Source of the DNA: Moringa oleifera
Taxonomy: Eukaryota > Streptophyta > Magnoliopsida > Brassicales > Moringaceae
Direction of reading: 5' to 3'
Assembly (NCBI GenBank): GCA_021397835.1
Contig: JAJFZO010000191.1
Span: 5,275,001-5,339,000, forward strand
DNA: 64,000 nucleotides
Below, in pieces: positions 49,701 through 61,214 of this stretch (position 1 is the first letter of the stretch; each line of letters opens with the position of its first letter). The position numbers and the translations under genes are program-made. Below the pieces are notes generated by a model. The model was not told the origin of the DNA and made no database searches. It saw only the letters and a program-made list of their open reading frames with translations.

Positions 49701-52700
49701 AAAGAAAAAGACAATTACTTGATGTATATTTTTGGATTGCCGCCATATCTAAGGGAGGTGGGGAGGTAAGAGGAATAAGGAAAGGCGTTAGAGAAAGGAC
49801 AAGTGGTCCCCGGTGAAAGGGCAGAGTATTCTCCAGGGACGAAAACGCGCCCACTTAATAAATGAAACGGCAAGTAGGCCACGTTGGGGCACTGGCCTTC
49901 TGCAGTTGCTCTTTTTAGTCCCCCCAAGTAGAGTAGAGGGGTCCCCACAAGATTCTCTCCCCCACCCGAATTCCCACCGTATCTCAACCAGACAGTGTCC
50001 TCTAATTCAGTTGGTTTGGCTGCTCATGCTCGTTTTATCTTTTTTATTTAGTGTTTCAAGAGTTGCATATATTTTAGCTTTTTTATATATGTCGATTTCA
50101 AAAATTATAGATAATTTATTTTTTTATAATAAATATATTCTGATTGAAAAATCAAACTAAGGCATGGGTAATTTATCTTTCAAGATTTTGAAATTAATTA
50201 TCAAAATTTTTAAATAATTTTAAAGATATTTCAAATTTTGAATTTAATTTATGAGTCAACATTTATTGAAATGTTAAGAAGTAAAAGAGAAATATTTTGT
50301 TAACAAGAATCAAAATTAAAATTTAAACATTTGACATACACTCCATCACATGCCAACTAAAAAAATTTTATTGACATCTTACTTACCATATATATATATA
50401 TATAGGTTGCTTGTGTTGATAGTAATCTTATGATTTTACGTAATTAAATATTATATTTTAAAAATGTTTTATGATAATTATTATTTTTAAATTTATATTA
50501 CACTTGATTAATAAATTTATAGTTAATAAAAGATTCAGACAAGATATCAATATCGAATTTAATTGCAAATCAACTATTGATATAATAACACGACATTTAA
50601 AAATTTGTATAATTCAGATAAAAAATTGAAGTGGTATGTCAAAACAATTAAGTTGAGATGAATTTTTTTATCATGCTTTTTATTTTTAAAGAATATTAAA
50701 TTTAATTTATTATTTAATATTTATACAAATATATACAGATAATAATTTTTATATTAAGTTAATATGCTTTTCTGTGAAAATTTATAAAAATAATAAAAAT
50801 GGTGAGGGAGATAGGAGTTATGATTATTTATTGATGAGACAAAAGTTAGGCATTAGATTTGGATGGATAAAAAGAAAGAGGATTTTTGACCAAAGAAAGC
50901 AAGCAACAGGTTTGTTGATCACAGCGACGAGTCGGCCCAACAAAAAACCAGAAGCAAAGAGTGAGATTGGTTTTTTCCTTTTGTAACTTCAAATTAAATC
51001 GATTCACAATATTTATTGTTAATTTTACAATGCCATGTTTTTTTTCACTTTTTCTTTTATAATTTGACACCTCTAAAAATGATACATTATTTTCAAAAAA
51101 ATAAAAATAAATTACCACATTAGAATTCGAAGTACCATTTTCGGTTCATTTAATGTATTATTAATTTGGATCGAAATGTCACGCGCTAGAAAACAAATAA
51201 TTGATTTGGAAACTATTTATATACGAGATGTTTCCTTCAAAGGAAAGTTAGGGTTACCAATTGACATTAATCTAACCTTTATGCATGACCAACTGAATTG
51301 TTCCTCTAATCTTTAAATTATTCCTCTCCATCTTTCAAGAGAATAATCAATTTTGTTTTTATTTTTTTCCTGTCGGTCCACCAAAACCCTTAGTTGAATA
51401 TAAGGCATCCGTTTAACATCATTTATCACAATGATGCTATAGAAACCTGAAATTTAATTAAATTAGTGCATAACATTGGCTAACAGCCCGATAACGTGAT
51501 TTGCTAATAACTCACCTAACTAAAAAGTGATTATGTGAAAATCAGCTTTCAAATTTATGTCGGTTCACTTCTTATAAAAGCGACAATCTTGGCAACAAAT
51601 GTATAATATATAAGGTCCTTTTGGCAAGATTTGATGGTTGAAAGGTAGGTAATGATAAGATTTACTAAATCTTATAGCATTTTATTTAATTAATTTTTAA
51701 TTAAAAAATTCAAATTTAACATCTAAAAAATAAGGTTATTAATTATGTATGTTATTATTGTTATATAATATTTTGAATAAATATTATTTTAAATATTAAT
51801 TTTTACTTTAAACTTTAAGACGTCTGTAAACAAATCTTGAAAATAACTAAATTAAGTTTTATCTTAAATAATAATTTAAAAACTTAAATATATTTTCACT
51901 GTTGAGATATCTAAAAAATAAGTAAATAAATTATATACTTAATCTCAAGTCAATTTTTAAATTTTAAATAATTTTATGGGTTATTTATTATAATTTTTTT
52001 AATTTTTTTTATACTAATTATTTTAAAAATATATTTTTATTAATCCAAAAATGCTAAATTTTTCTGAAATAATAGTTTGAATATTTCTTTACATTCATGA
52101 AAAACTTCGAGTCAAAATTCATAACATAAGATTCTTAATTGTAATATTTTTATATTTAAAATTTTTTAATAAAATTTAATTTAATTATTTTTATTAAATA
52201 AGTTCTGCTTAAAATTATTTTAAAATTTAAGAAAAAATTAAAAAAATATATATATTTCAAAATTTTACTTGACATTTAGGCAGGTATTTTGCATAATTAG
52301 GTGTTTTATTCATTTGGTGCACCATGTGTTAAAACATTTAGACTAATATCAAGCTGAGAGTTAATTGTTACATAGTTAAATTTTAAAAGAATATTATATT
52401 AAATATAAGTTTAAAATTTTTAATTTATACAAAATATTAATTTTTTATTTTTATAATATTATTTAACAAGAACTATGCAACTCTGCTAGTTAGACATGAG
52501 CCCAATATAGTTTCTTGTGGATCATATCAACTTCAACAAAAGCCCAAGAACAGAATTGGAACATTGCCCTCTGACGCCCACAGCCCACTGTGATGGATAA
52601 TCTTTTGACATTGCAAAAGTATTTTAAAATTATAAGAAAATTGTAAAATATTTTTATAATATGATGTTGATTATGTATTTAAAATAAAATTAAATGTAAA

Positions 52701-53365
52701 TTACATAAAAACTAATAAATTACTAATAAACCACAAAGTAAATAAAGCATTGGAAAACATAGGACATTAAGCGCTGTAAAGTTGTCAGTGACTAGGGCTG
52801 CATGAACAGCGTTGTTGCTTCCTTGATAGCATTATTGTGTGGGTGATAAGGACTCTCAACAATTAATTCAACTTTGTCAAATGTCATGTTTTACATAATG
52901 GTAGTAAAATTTGGCTGTATATAATAATTTGCATTAAGATAATTTTTTTAAAAAATTGAATTATATTAATTTTAATTTTAATTTTGATATATTAATAATA
53001 TTAATTATATTTTTAATATTTTAATTTCATCTAATTAAATAATTATTATGAAAAAAGATAGTTTAGTTGTTAAAATGTGATTTGTATATATTCTATTTTA
53101 TATTTTAAGTTTAATATTTAAACTTAAGTAATTCTTAATAGTTTTTTTAAAAGTTTTTGATAATATATTTTTAATTTTTTAATATTTAAAAAATTCTTAA
53201 ATTGTTTATGATATACATTTTTTTTTTACATTTATGAAAATGTTTAAGTTAAAATTCGGTCTACAAAATTCAACTAAATTGAAAAACTTTATAATAGATG
53301 AAATTAATATTATTTCAAAATAAAAATAAAATGTAAAATATTTATTTTTAATTTCATTTCATTAA
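46786..53365. other. Long AT-rich intergenic region
   Basis: No supportable gene in about 6.6 kb. Small patches of higher GC occur at 47.05-47.3, 47.7-47.8, 48.2-48.4, 49.1-49.6 and 49.7-50.0 kb, without splice-compatible frames or family motifs. GGGTCGTTTGG near 49313 and GGTCCTTTTGGCA near 51613 resemble the ends of small TIR elements, but no partner ends were found. A (TA)n run lies at 50391-50404. AT-rich wording at 51.7-52.2 kb resembles the 2.07-kb repeat. Confidence 0.45.
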
Positions 53366-53460
53366 TATATATCAATATTTATTGAAAATATCAAAACACA
53401 TCAACAGGGAAGTCATATTTATATATTGTAGATAAACAACACAACAATCAACAGAGAAGA
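53366..53460. repeat. Direct repeat copy 1 (partner at 55267)
   Basis: About 95 bp starting TATATATCAATATTTATTG, nearly identical to 55267-55360 (differences include GGG/GAG and TTGT/TTAT). See the finding on the 1.9-kb separated pair. Confidence 0.9.
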
Positions 53461-53512
53461 ACATACCAAAGAAAAACCAGATAGCAACAAAAAAAGAAAA
53501 ACAGTAGAGAGC

Positions 53513-53514
<2 letters not shown>

Positions 53515-53547
<33 letters not shown>

Positions 53548-53591
53548 AGTGGGAGGGAGACAAGAGAATGAGAGAGAGAGAGAGAGAGTGA
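53515..53591. repeat. (GATA)n and (GA)n microsatellites
   Basis: GATA units at about 53517-53533 run into (GA)n at 53533-53549 and a further (GA)n at 53570-53589. Confidence 0.85.
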
Positions 53592-53708
53592 ACTGTGTGA
53601 AGGGGATGTGGTGTTCCTATCTAAAAGGTGCTGTTTGGTTGGGGATTCTGCTGTGTCATCTAACCTTCTTGGTGGAGGCAAAGAACCTCAACTACCCTTT
53701 ATATATAT
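53520..53708 (-). promoter_or_regulatory. TATA box and CT-rich leader on the minus strand
   Basis: Minus-strand ACATATATATAAAGGG (about 53698-53709) is a strong TATA context. About 25-190 bp downstream lie a CT-rich leader, (CT)n and (CTAT)n microsatellites and a donor-like TTTG|GTATGTTC near 53468. No coding exon can be found further left, so this may be an orphaned promoter and first exon of a lost gene or a non-coding transcript. Confidence 0.4.
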
Positions 53709-53758
53709 GTAGGAAACCTATAACTCACAGGCATTCAGCCTTCACAAGAGGACATTGA
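53606..53758 (+). CDS. Candidate small secreted peptide, 50 aa
   Basis: ATG at 53606 opens MWCSYLKGAVWLGILLCHL, a plausible signal peptide with a hydrophobic core, followed by a short basic, His-rich mature part (KNLNYPLYICRKPITHRHSA) ending at TGA 53758. It matches no peptide family I know. Weak points: the frame is short, a strong TATA box of the opposite orientation overlaps it, and the codon evidence is thin. It may be chance. Confidence 0.2.
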   Translation: MWCSYLKGAVWLGILLCHLTFLVEAKNLNYPLYICRKPITHRHSAFTRGH

Positions 53759-55266
53759 TGATGGCCTTCATGATTGAGTAATGACTAATAAGAATGTAAA
53801 GCTTGTACAAGCTAACACATGTTTACCTACAAAAGGCCCCTAAAGATTAAAAAAAAAAAAAGAAAAATTAAAAAAGGGGTTATATTTCTATTATCACCAA
53901 GCAGGCAAAATGCCTGTTTTCACAAAAAGAAAAAAAGAGATTTAGAAAAAAGTAAAAACATGGGTACTGCAGAAGAGAGTTCTAGAAATCAGATTGGTAT
54001 TCAAAATTAATCAGATAATTGAAAGAAATATTTCAGGGTAGGATCGGTTTGTCATGTAAGTGGGCATATTGGTGGTGATCAATTTATCCTTGCAATTTTC
54101 CTTCTTCATGTGGAAAATTTATGTATTAATCAAGCTAGGCATGCATGCATTTGGGTGCAAGGGGATTGGTGACAAAAATGTGCGCTTATATGCGCAGATA
54201 TACTAAGATGAGAATTCGGAATTGAATTACTATAGCTGTATGTGTATGAAGAATAATTAATATACTTTTGATAGCGGATTAAAGTGCATGAAGAAGAAAT
54301 GTAACTTGATGGCCTCTCCTTTATGTAGTACATCATGCATAGAAAAATTACTTCAAATGTGTTTGCCTAGATTTTCATGTTATATGTGATCATATAAGCC
54401 AAAATTGTTAGGTTTGTCATACTTTAATATGCCTTGATCATTGCCCAATAACCTATCTGTTTTCTTTTTCTTTTTCTTTCTAGGCAAACAAACAAGAATG
54501 TACAAATCAGTTTCAAGTCAGGATTAGGTGAAAATAAGAAGAATGACTACTTTGTTGGGATCAAGAACAGTAAAGATTCAATGGGTATGTGACGCCACAC
54601 AGGTTGCATCACTAAGGAAAGATGCTTGTTTGGCATGATATGGCATGTTGAATGTTCTAAATTGAAAATGATAAAAATTCAATCTTGTCAAACTCCCATT
54701 TTCATTTTCTTTTCTTGTTTTACACCCATCAATTTTTTTTAGGGTGTTTAATTTATACAAGGAAGACGTCTATTAGGGTCAACATTCTATTTAATGTGAG
54801 TTACTGAGAGAATAGCCATATGGATTGCATAGGGAAACAAATGAATTACTTTGCTTTACTGCATTGGTTAAGTGAAAGAAAGTGAGAAAGTGACAAAATC
54901 ATGGCAGATTATTCTGCATAATCCAAATTAAATATATAAGTCTATATGATGTATAATACCCGTTCATGACAAAGCAATGTTCAAGATCGTTACTTTAGTC
55001 AACTGAAAATGACTTGGATTTGCTCTAATAAAGATTATGCCCACTACAAAGTAATGATTAAGATTTGCTCTTTAATTCCAAGATCGTCAATGTGGGAGGT
55101 TTAATTGCTCCTATAGGGCTGATAAAAGGGAAACAAAAATTATCCTTTAAATAGAATTTAAAAATATATTGACATGATTAAACTGTTAATTAATTTAAGA
55201 ATTTTGTCATGATTAAAAATATTTAATTCAAATATTAGTATATCTAATTTTTTAATTTTATCTAAT
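53759..55266. other. Spacer between the direct repeat copies
   Basis: No gene supported. AT-rich with A-runs at 53.85-53.95 kb. Confidence 0.45.
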
Positions 55267-55360
55267 TGAATATATATCAATATTTATTGAAAATATCAAA
55301 ACACATCAACAGAGAAGTCATATTTATATATTATAGATAAACAACACAACAATCAACCGG
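55267..55360. repeat. Direct repeat copy 2 (partner at 53366)
   Basis: About 95 bp nearly identical to 53366-53460, same orientation; the match ends where the two sequences diverge after ACAACAATCAAC. Confidence 0.9.
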
Positions 55361-56180
55361 AGAACGTAAAAAACAAAAAAGAAAAAACATGACAGTAATA
55401 ATACAAGTTAGATGATGGAAACTAAGGTCATTTATGGCAAAACGGTAATTTACCGTCAAAATTATAGTGAAACCCTCTCCAACGAAATGGTAAATTAGGT
55501 TCACCAATTTGGTGCAGGTATAGTGCTGTACCAAATTTGGTGCAATACTGTAGCTGCACCAAATTGATGAAATATTAAAATATATATTTTTTATAAATTA
55601 CTTTTTTAAAAGTTTTAAATCAAATATATTTTTGATTAATAATTTAATAAATATATGATATTACTAGAAAAAAATTAGAGAAAATTGTCAAAATTGGCAT
55701 CCCGCCATTTATTTTTTACAAAAAAAACTTTTTTTAGTAAGTTAGTTTTTTTTAGCACTTACATGTATCAGAGGGACAAAAATACCCTTACAAAAGACAA
55801 TGATACCCTCAAAATTAAAATAAATACTTAAAATTTGAAGAGATTTGTCTGAATACTCTCTTTTTGAGGTTTCTCTCTCTTCGAGCTATATATTTATTCG
55901 CTCTCTATTTTAGTTTTATCCTTCCGAATTTTGTATCCAAAATTCAAAGAAGAAATCGAAGGTAGTCATTGATATTTTTGCCTAATTGTCTTGAATAGAG
56001 AAGGAAGCTCGTGTTTTTCACAGCATATTTCTCAAGCTCGGGTTTTTCACTACATATTTGTCTTCAAAATCAGAACGTGCTCGAATGGGTGAAAAAGGTG
56101 ACAGGTATACCTATGAACAACAATGTAGCTTAATTTGGTACCCTCCGTTACATATGTGAATACATATGTTTGAAAATCTT

Positions 56181-56405
56181 GCCTTATTTGGTTTACCGTA
56201 ACATCATTATGAAATTCTCACCTTATCTTCTAAAATCGTGCCTTATTTGGTCTATCGTAACATCATTATGAAATTCGTACCTTATATTTTATAATCGTGC
56301 CTTATTTGACCAATCGTGACATCATTATGAAATTCGTACCTTATATTTTATAATCGTACCTTATTTGGTCAATCGTGACATCATTATGAAATTCGTATCA
56401 TTATG
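56181..56405. repeat. 59-bp tandem repeat, about 3.8 copies
   Basis: GCCTTATTTGG-type starts at 56181, 56240, 56299 and 56358, exactly 59 bp apart; each unit also holds CGTAACATCATTATGAAATT (or CGTGACATCA). The third and fourth copies are most alike. Confidence 0.92.
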
Positions 56406-57077
56406 AATTATTTATTATATTTTCAGTATATTTCTCAAATTTGAATAATTTTAGATACAATATCTACTTTTTGTAAATTTTTAAAATTTTTGATTGTAAA
56501 TTTAAAAAATATATTTTTAGTAATTAAAAAATTTTAAAATTTTTTATAATAGTAGCTTGAATATTTTTTTATTTATAAAAAAATTTAAATAAAATTTGAT
56601 CATATAAAATTTTTAATTTGAATATCTTTAATTTTTAATTTTTTAATAAAAATTAATTTAAATCAAATTAATAATTGATGTTATTTTTTTAATTTAAAAT
56701 ATAAAATAAATATCTTAAAAATAAATAATTAATTATATGAATGGATATTTTTTTAAAAAATATTTAAATAAATAAAAAATCAACAAAACAACAACTTTCA
56801 ATTTTTTAGGGGGACTTGGATGGAACGAATTTGGTTTGAGCAGAAAGTAAAAAAAGCAAAGCAAATTTGGAATCATAGTCCAAACTCCAAACTGCTCATA
56901 TGAACTGGCTTTCTGTCACTTATCTGCCTAGTTTTGCACGGGGTCCAAGCACTAAGATACAGATTAAAGAGTGGCTGTGCTCGTAGTTAACGGGCGCCTG
57001 TCAAAACGCGCACTTAACCCCAGCCCACTTAGATCTTTCCACACCCGACCCGTGAGAATGAAGATCCCCACCATCCA

Positions 57078-57215
57078 CGATTTATAAAATTTGGTACGAT
57101 TTTGAAGAATTGGATACGATTACTTGGTACGATTTATAAAACTTGATATGATTTTAAGGAATTGGGAACGATTACTTGGTACGATTTATAAAACTAAGTA
57201 TGAATTTTTAAAATT
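57078..57215. repeat. 52-bp tandem repeat, about 2.6 copies
   Basis: ACGATTTATAAAA starts at about 57078, 57130 and 57182, 52 bp apart, with GGTACGAT and GAATTGG(A/G)-ACGATTACTTGG between. Confidence 0.88.
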
Positions 57216-57800
57216 AGTTACGTTTTGACCTAACATGATACGAATATAGCGAACAGATGCACATAGATGCACCTAAAGCAAGAAATTGGTGCACACAGTC
57301 ACCGAAGATTGAAAATAGGTAATATACCCAAATTAGTTTTTTTATTTTAATGTATCAAAAGAAAAATTAAAAAATGCACAGCGACATTAGGGGAGAATTT
57401 TCACTCGTGGTTATTCAACAGAAAGGAATGAAGAATTTAAGCTAAGTTATGAAGTTAAAACCATACCGCTATTGATTTCGGAGTTCTTCAGTAGCTTGTG
57501 GATAATCTTCAAAGGTCGGTTTACAATGAAAGCGAAGAAATGAACAAACACCGAATGCAGAAAGACGAAGCTAAGTGATGAAGTTTACCGTCACAGATAG
57601 AAGAGAGGGAAAGAGAGACGTTTCAGATGTTTGACTTTTGGGATTCTATATTTGGACAAATAAATAATTGCACATGTTGCCAAAAGGTAATTTTGTCTTA
57701 AAGTGTCTAAAAAGTGCTAAAAATATATACATTACTAATGTTGGTTATTTACACAAATACCCTTATACGGACGACTACAAACACAAATACCCCAAAAAAT

Positions 57801-58755
57801 TATACCATTAAGAATATCTCATCAAGATCTTCAAAATAAGACCAATATTCAATATATAATTTTGTTTTATTTAAATTATTAATAATAATAATTTATTTAA
57901 TTAATAATAAAATTATATATACTATCAATATTATTATTTAAAAATATATAAAAATTTAAAATAATTTATAATTTATGATATAATTTAAATTTTTGCATGA
58001 ACATGATAAAAATAAATTTTTTTCAATTGATAACACAGTACAATAAATATAACCACACATTAACGATTACAACTTAAACTGAAATTACAACATTAATTAA
58101 AATTAAAATACTTTAACAATAATAAACTAACCTTAAAACTATTTAAAATGTGAGAAAATAAAAAATAAAGAGGCTCATTTTGCACTTCGTGATGCATTGA
58201 TTGAACATCTGTGGAATCGTCATGGTAATTCAGAAAACTAAATATTGTAATGTGTTAGTGATTTTATTTTATCTTGTACCAATTATGTAATGAAATTTTA
58301 ATATCGATTTGAATCATGTATGTAAAATTACTCTATCAAAAAATTATATATTATCGTAAAAATATAAGTAACTCATAAAAATAATTAAGTTAAAATTACG
58401 GTAAATTTTTTTTTATAAAATTTAATTGATAAATTATTAATTTTAAAATTACTAAAAATTATAATTTATTATAAAATATTAATTTTTTAAAAATATATAA
58501 ATAAAAATAAAAATTTTAAATTATATTAATTATTTTAAAAATATTTATAAATTAATTAATATTTATAAATATTTTTATTAAAAATTATTATTTATATTAT
58601 TAAAATAATATTATAATACCAATTTGGTGTCAATGGGTCGAAGATGAAAAAAATTTGATGTTAAAATATTCTAAAAAGATTCTTTTTGAACATCAAATTG
58701 GTGTTAAATTTGGTGTTTTGTGTTGGAGATGGTCTAAGAGATGACTACTACAGTT
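57801..58755. other. AT-rich spacer up to the sulfotransferase gene
   Basis: Strongly AT-rich to about 58.6 kb and inside the outer TIR element; then its right end and the 3' flank of the sulfotransferase gene. No gene. Confidence 0.5.
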
Positions 58756-59736
58756 TCAGCCCGGATCCCTGAAACTTCTGTCAGTGATGCGATCTAGTGT
58801 CTCTCCCATCTCTGGAGTCAGATAATTCATCCAGTCTCCGACCTCACCTCGCCTGAAATATGCTCGGCACTCCTCGCCGGAGCGCAGTCTTCCATTTTGA
58901 TTCACCTCCAAACTGCTCAGATTGTCGAAACTACAGAGTTTCACTATGTTGCCCACTACACCTGAAGTCTCTTCTTGGTCGGAAAGGGGGCAGCCCAGGA
59001 AATCAGCCAGTCTCTTCAGCTGGACTGTTGGCTGTTCTTTCATTTCTTCGTATCTCAAGAAGAATACTCTCTTAGGGTTCTCCAAGCTCTCTTTCCAGTA
59101 CTGCAACACATGGTCCCAGAACGGGCCGTACAGGCTCATTCCTCTGCAGAACTTGTCGAAGGTCTCTTCCAGGGAGTTGGTTCCCTCGACTGCTAGCTTG
59201 TTGCTGAAGTGCCAAATCGATACCAAAGTGTCCTTAGGGTTCCTGCAAAGATACACAAGCTTGCAGGACGACAGCTTCACGGACTCCGGCAGTGACCCAA
59301 CGGGTAAATGAGTTGAAAAGAGCCTGGGAGAGGTGAAGTTGGTGAAGTCAGGGACCTGGTTGTCGATGTACATTTGACGCTCCAAGAAGGGCACGAGAAT
59401 GTGAGGGTTGTTGGTGATTAGAGGGTGGGTTTGGGCATCTGGGTAGCGATCTCTGTTGATTAAAGCGAAGATAAGTGCCTTGAGCCAGGTGGTGCCGGAC
59501 TTGGGAGTGGTGACGAGAAGGACATCGTCGTGTTGAGCTTGGAAGTGTTCCTGGCAAGTGAGAACCGCTTGAAGCTGCCTGGCTGTGTGCCAGAAGCCCT
59601 GGTATTGATGGAGAAGTTTGAGAACTACACATCCTGTCCCAGTTGGTAGAGAGGAAATCAAGTCCTTGCATTCTTGGGAGATGATGTCTTCTTTCAAGTA
59701 GATGGGCAGAGAAGAAGGACAGTGAGGAGCTGCCAT
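58756..59736 (-). CDS. Cytosolic sulfotransferase (SOT family), 326 aa, altered C-terminus
   Basis: An intronless minus-strand gene, as usual for plant SOTs; ATG at 59736, stop TGA at 58756. It transfers sulfate from PAPS to a small hydroxylated acceptor; flavonols, hydroxyjasmonate and desulfoglucosinolates are known plant substrates, but the acceptor cannot be read here. Signatures: PAPS 5'-phosphosulfate loop TPKSGTTWLKAL (about residues 77-88), the catalytic-region histidine in FSTHLPVGSLP, the 3'-phosphate-binding YLCRNPKDTLVSIWHF, FLRYEEMKEQP, and the C-terminal PAPS motif YFRRGEVGDWMNYLTPEM (RxGxxGDWxNxxT). The frame ends ITDRSFRDPG; reading one base over gives a normal SOT ending (KFQGSGLKL), so a late one-base change has replaced the last residues. 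The core is intact and the enzyme may still work. Confidence 0.93.
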   Translation of the reverse strand: MAAPHCPSSLPIYLKEDIISQECKDLISSLPTGTGCVVLKLLHQYQGFWHTARQLQAVLTCQEHFQAQHDDVLLVTTPKSGTTWLKALIFALINRDRYPDAQTHPLITNNPHILVPFLERQMYIDNQVPDFTNFTSPRLFSTHLPVGSLPESVKLSSCKLVYLCRNPKDTLVSIWHFSNKLAVEGTNSLEETFDKFCRGMSLYGPFWDHVLQYWKESLENPKRVFFLRYEEMKEQPTVQLKRLADFLGCPLSDQEETSGVVGNIVKLCSFDNLSSLEVNQNGRLRSGEECRAYFRRGEVGDWMNYLTPEMGETLDRITDRSFRDPG

Positions 59737-59795
59737 GGCGACTGTAAGAGAGTGGCTGAGTGCAGCTTTGTGTGTGTTATGTGGCGATCAAGAAA

Positions 59796-59804
59796 CCCTA
59801 TATA
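59796..59804 (-). promoter_or_regulatory. TATA box of the sulfotransferase gene
   Basis: Minus-strand CAGTATATAGGG, about 65 bp upstream of the ATG; start of transcription expected near 59770. Confidence 0.65.
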
Positions 59805-60124
59805 CTGTGAGAACTTGGACAGAACTTGTTTTCATAGATTCGGATGCTTTCTTGTCGGTTGAAGAAAAGTCAAAATTTGAAAACATAATTTAACCCTGAA
59901 ATCAAATAATTTTATAAACATTATAAAATTAAGTAAAATAAATTAAAGAAATCTATGGTTATTAGATATATATTTAAAATTAAGCTTGCAAAAATAAAAG
60001 TTTCTTGATGTCATTTAAATTATTTTAAAAAATTTCAAATTATTGAAATATTTTAAAAAATAATAAATAATTAAAAAATAAACCATGAAATGATATCATT
60101 AAGTTGGAAGCCAAGTAACATATA

Positions 60125-60600
60125 TGTAGACACCCATTTTGCAGTACATGCTGCAGCATTTTGCAGCAATATTACAATGTTTTACAATAATACTGCTGCT
60201 GCATTGTATGGCATATGCAGCAATACTGCAGCATTCTGCAGCAAATGCAACAAGATTGCAATTGTTCCAATTGTACTGTACAGTATTCTGCAGCAATGCT
60301 GCAACATTCTATAATAATTCTATAACATTCTGCAGTACGGTAGCTGCATTTTGCAGCATATGCTACAATGCTGCAAAAACACAGCAACGAAGTAGTATCT
60401 ACTGCTGTATTAAATGGAGACTTGGCCACGGTCTATAAATATCCACTTTAATTAAGAGCTTAGAGGGATTAGAAGAGAGAATGTTAAGAAATTTTGAGAG
60501 TTTGGAAAATATTTGAAAAAAGTTATAAAAAAGAAAAATAATAGTGTGAAAAAGTGTTGGAGAGATTTTTGGTAAGAAGAGATTTGAAGGAGAAATTTTC
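60125..60600 (+). mobile_element. LTR-like sequence with TGCAGCA-rich interior
   Basis: Starts TGTAGACACCC, a start common in plant gypsy LTRs, and contains a promoter-like GTCTATAAATATCCAC at about 60431-60446 followed by a leader-like stretch. No second copy, primer-binding site or polypurine tract was found in the window, so it may be a solo or partial LTR. End not defined. Confidence 0.4.
60139..60385. repeat. TGCAGCA-word cluster
   Basis: Dozens of overlapping TGCAGCA, CTGCAGCATT, TTGCAGCAA and TGCTGCA words, many self-complementary around CTGCAG. Spacing is irregular (mostly 8-18 bp), so this is a degenerate word array rather than a fixed-length tandem repeat. Confidence 0.8.
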
Positions 60601-61214
60601 AAATACCACTTTCTCATCTTGAAGAATAAGATAATTTTTAAATGATTTTATTAATTTTTTCCTCTATTTTTGTTTTTTATGAATATTTTTTTATTTATTT
60701 ACTTAATTGTTATTATATATGTATGTGTATTTTTTTGTTTTTCTTGCACACATATATCCTTTTGCTTATCTTCATGTTGTTCTCACTTGTATTATTTTTA
60801 TCTTATATAATGATATTTTTATATTTTTTATTTACCAATACACTATTTTTTTAATACTTTAATGTTGAATACATAAAAAATTATGTAAAAAAGTAGATAG
60901 TATATAGAAATAATAAGAAAAAAATGTAATATAATAAGAAATGGATGAGATGTGATATATAAACCAAAAAAATAAAAATAAAAAAAGAATGGTTACGATT
61001 GGTAGTATATGCTTTCATGTTGAATAGATGAAATTTGATTGAAAAAACAAAAAGAGAAAAAAAAAAAGAAAACGAGAGAGAAATATGAAATTATTAAGTA
61101 AATTAAGTTTTATTTTTTCACTCAATTTTAACTATGTTTTCAAAGAAGATGAAATTATTTTAATGTTACTTTAATTTTTAAAAAAATAAATTTAAAAATA
61201 AAAATATTTTAAAT

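Larger units (their letters stand above)
55670..57800. mobile_element. Inner TIR element with opposed internal arrays
   Basis: Left AGCACTTACATGTATCAGAG...AAAATACCC near 55755 aligns with the reverse complement of the right flank near 57720 (AGCACTTTTTAGACAC...AAAATTACC). The interior carries a 59-bp array (left) and a 52-bp array (right) that share GGTACGAT(T)TATAAAA words in opposite orientation. No coding frame. A Mutator-like non-autonomous element is one possibility. Confidence 0.5.
55472..58733. mobile_element. Outer TIR element (non-autonomous, nested)
   Basis: The left end ACCCTCTCCAAC (55472) and the right end GTTGGAGATGGT (58722-58733) are inverted counterparts. Just inside both, CACCAATTTGG- and CCAAATTTGGTG-type words recur in inverted orientation. 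No transposase frame. The ends resemble widespread plant MITE termini (superfamily not settled). A second, inner element occupies about 55670-57800. Confidence 0.5.

Noticed and set aside
53600..53720. Possible microRNA precursor
   Set aside because: No known plant microRNA sequence was recognised and no long stem could be formed by eye.
60642..60854. Hydrophobic 70-codon plus frame
   Set aside because: Phe/Leu/Ile-rich translation of T-rich DNA; composition artefact.
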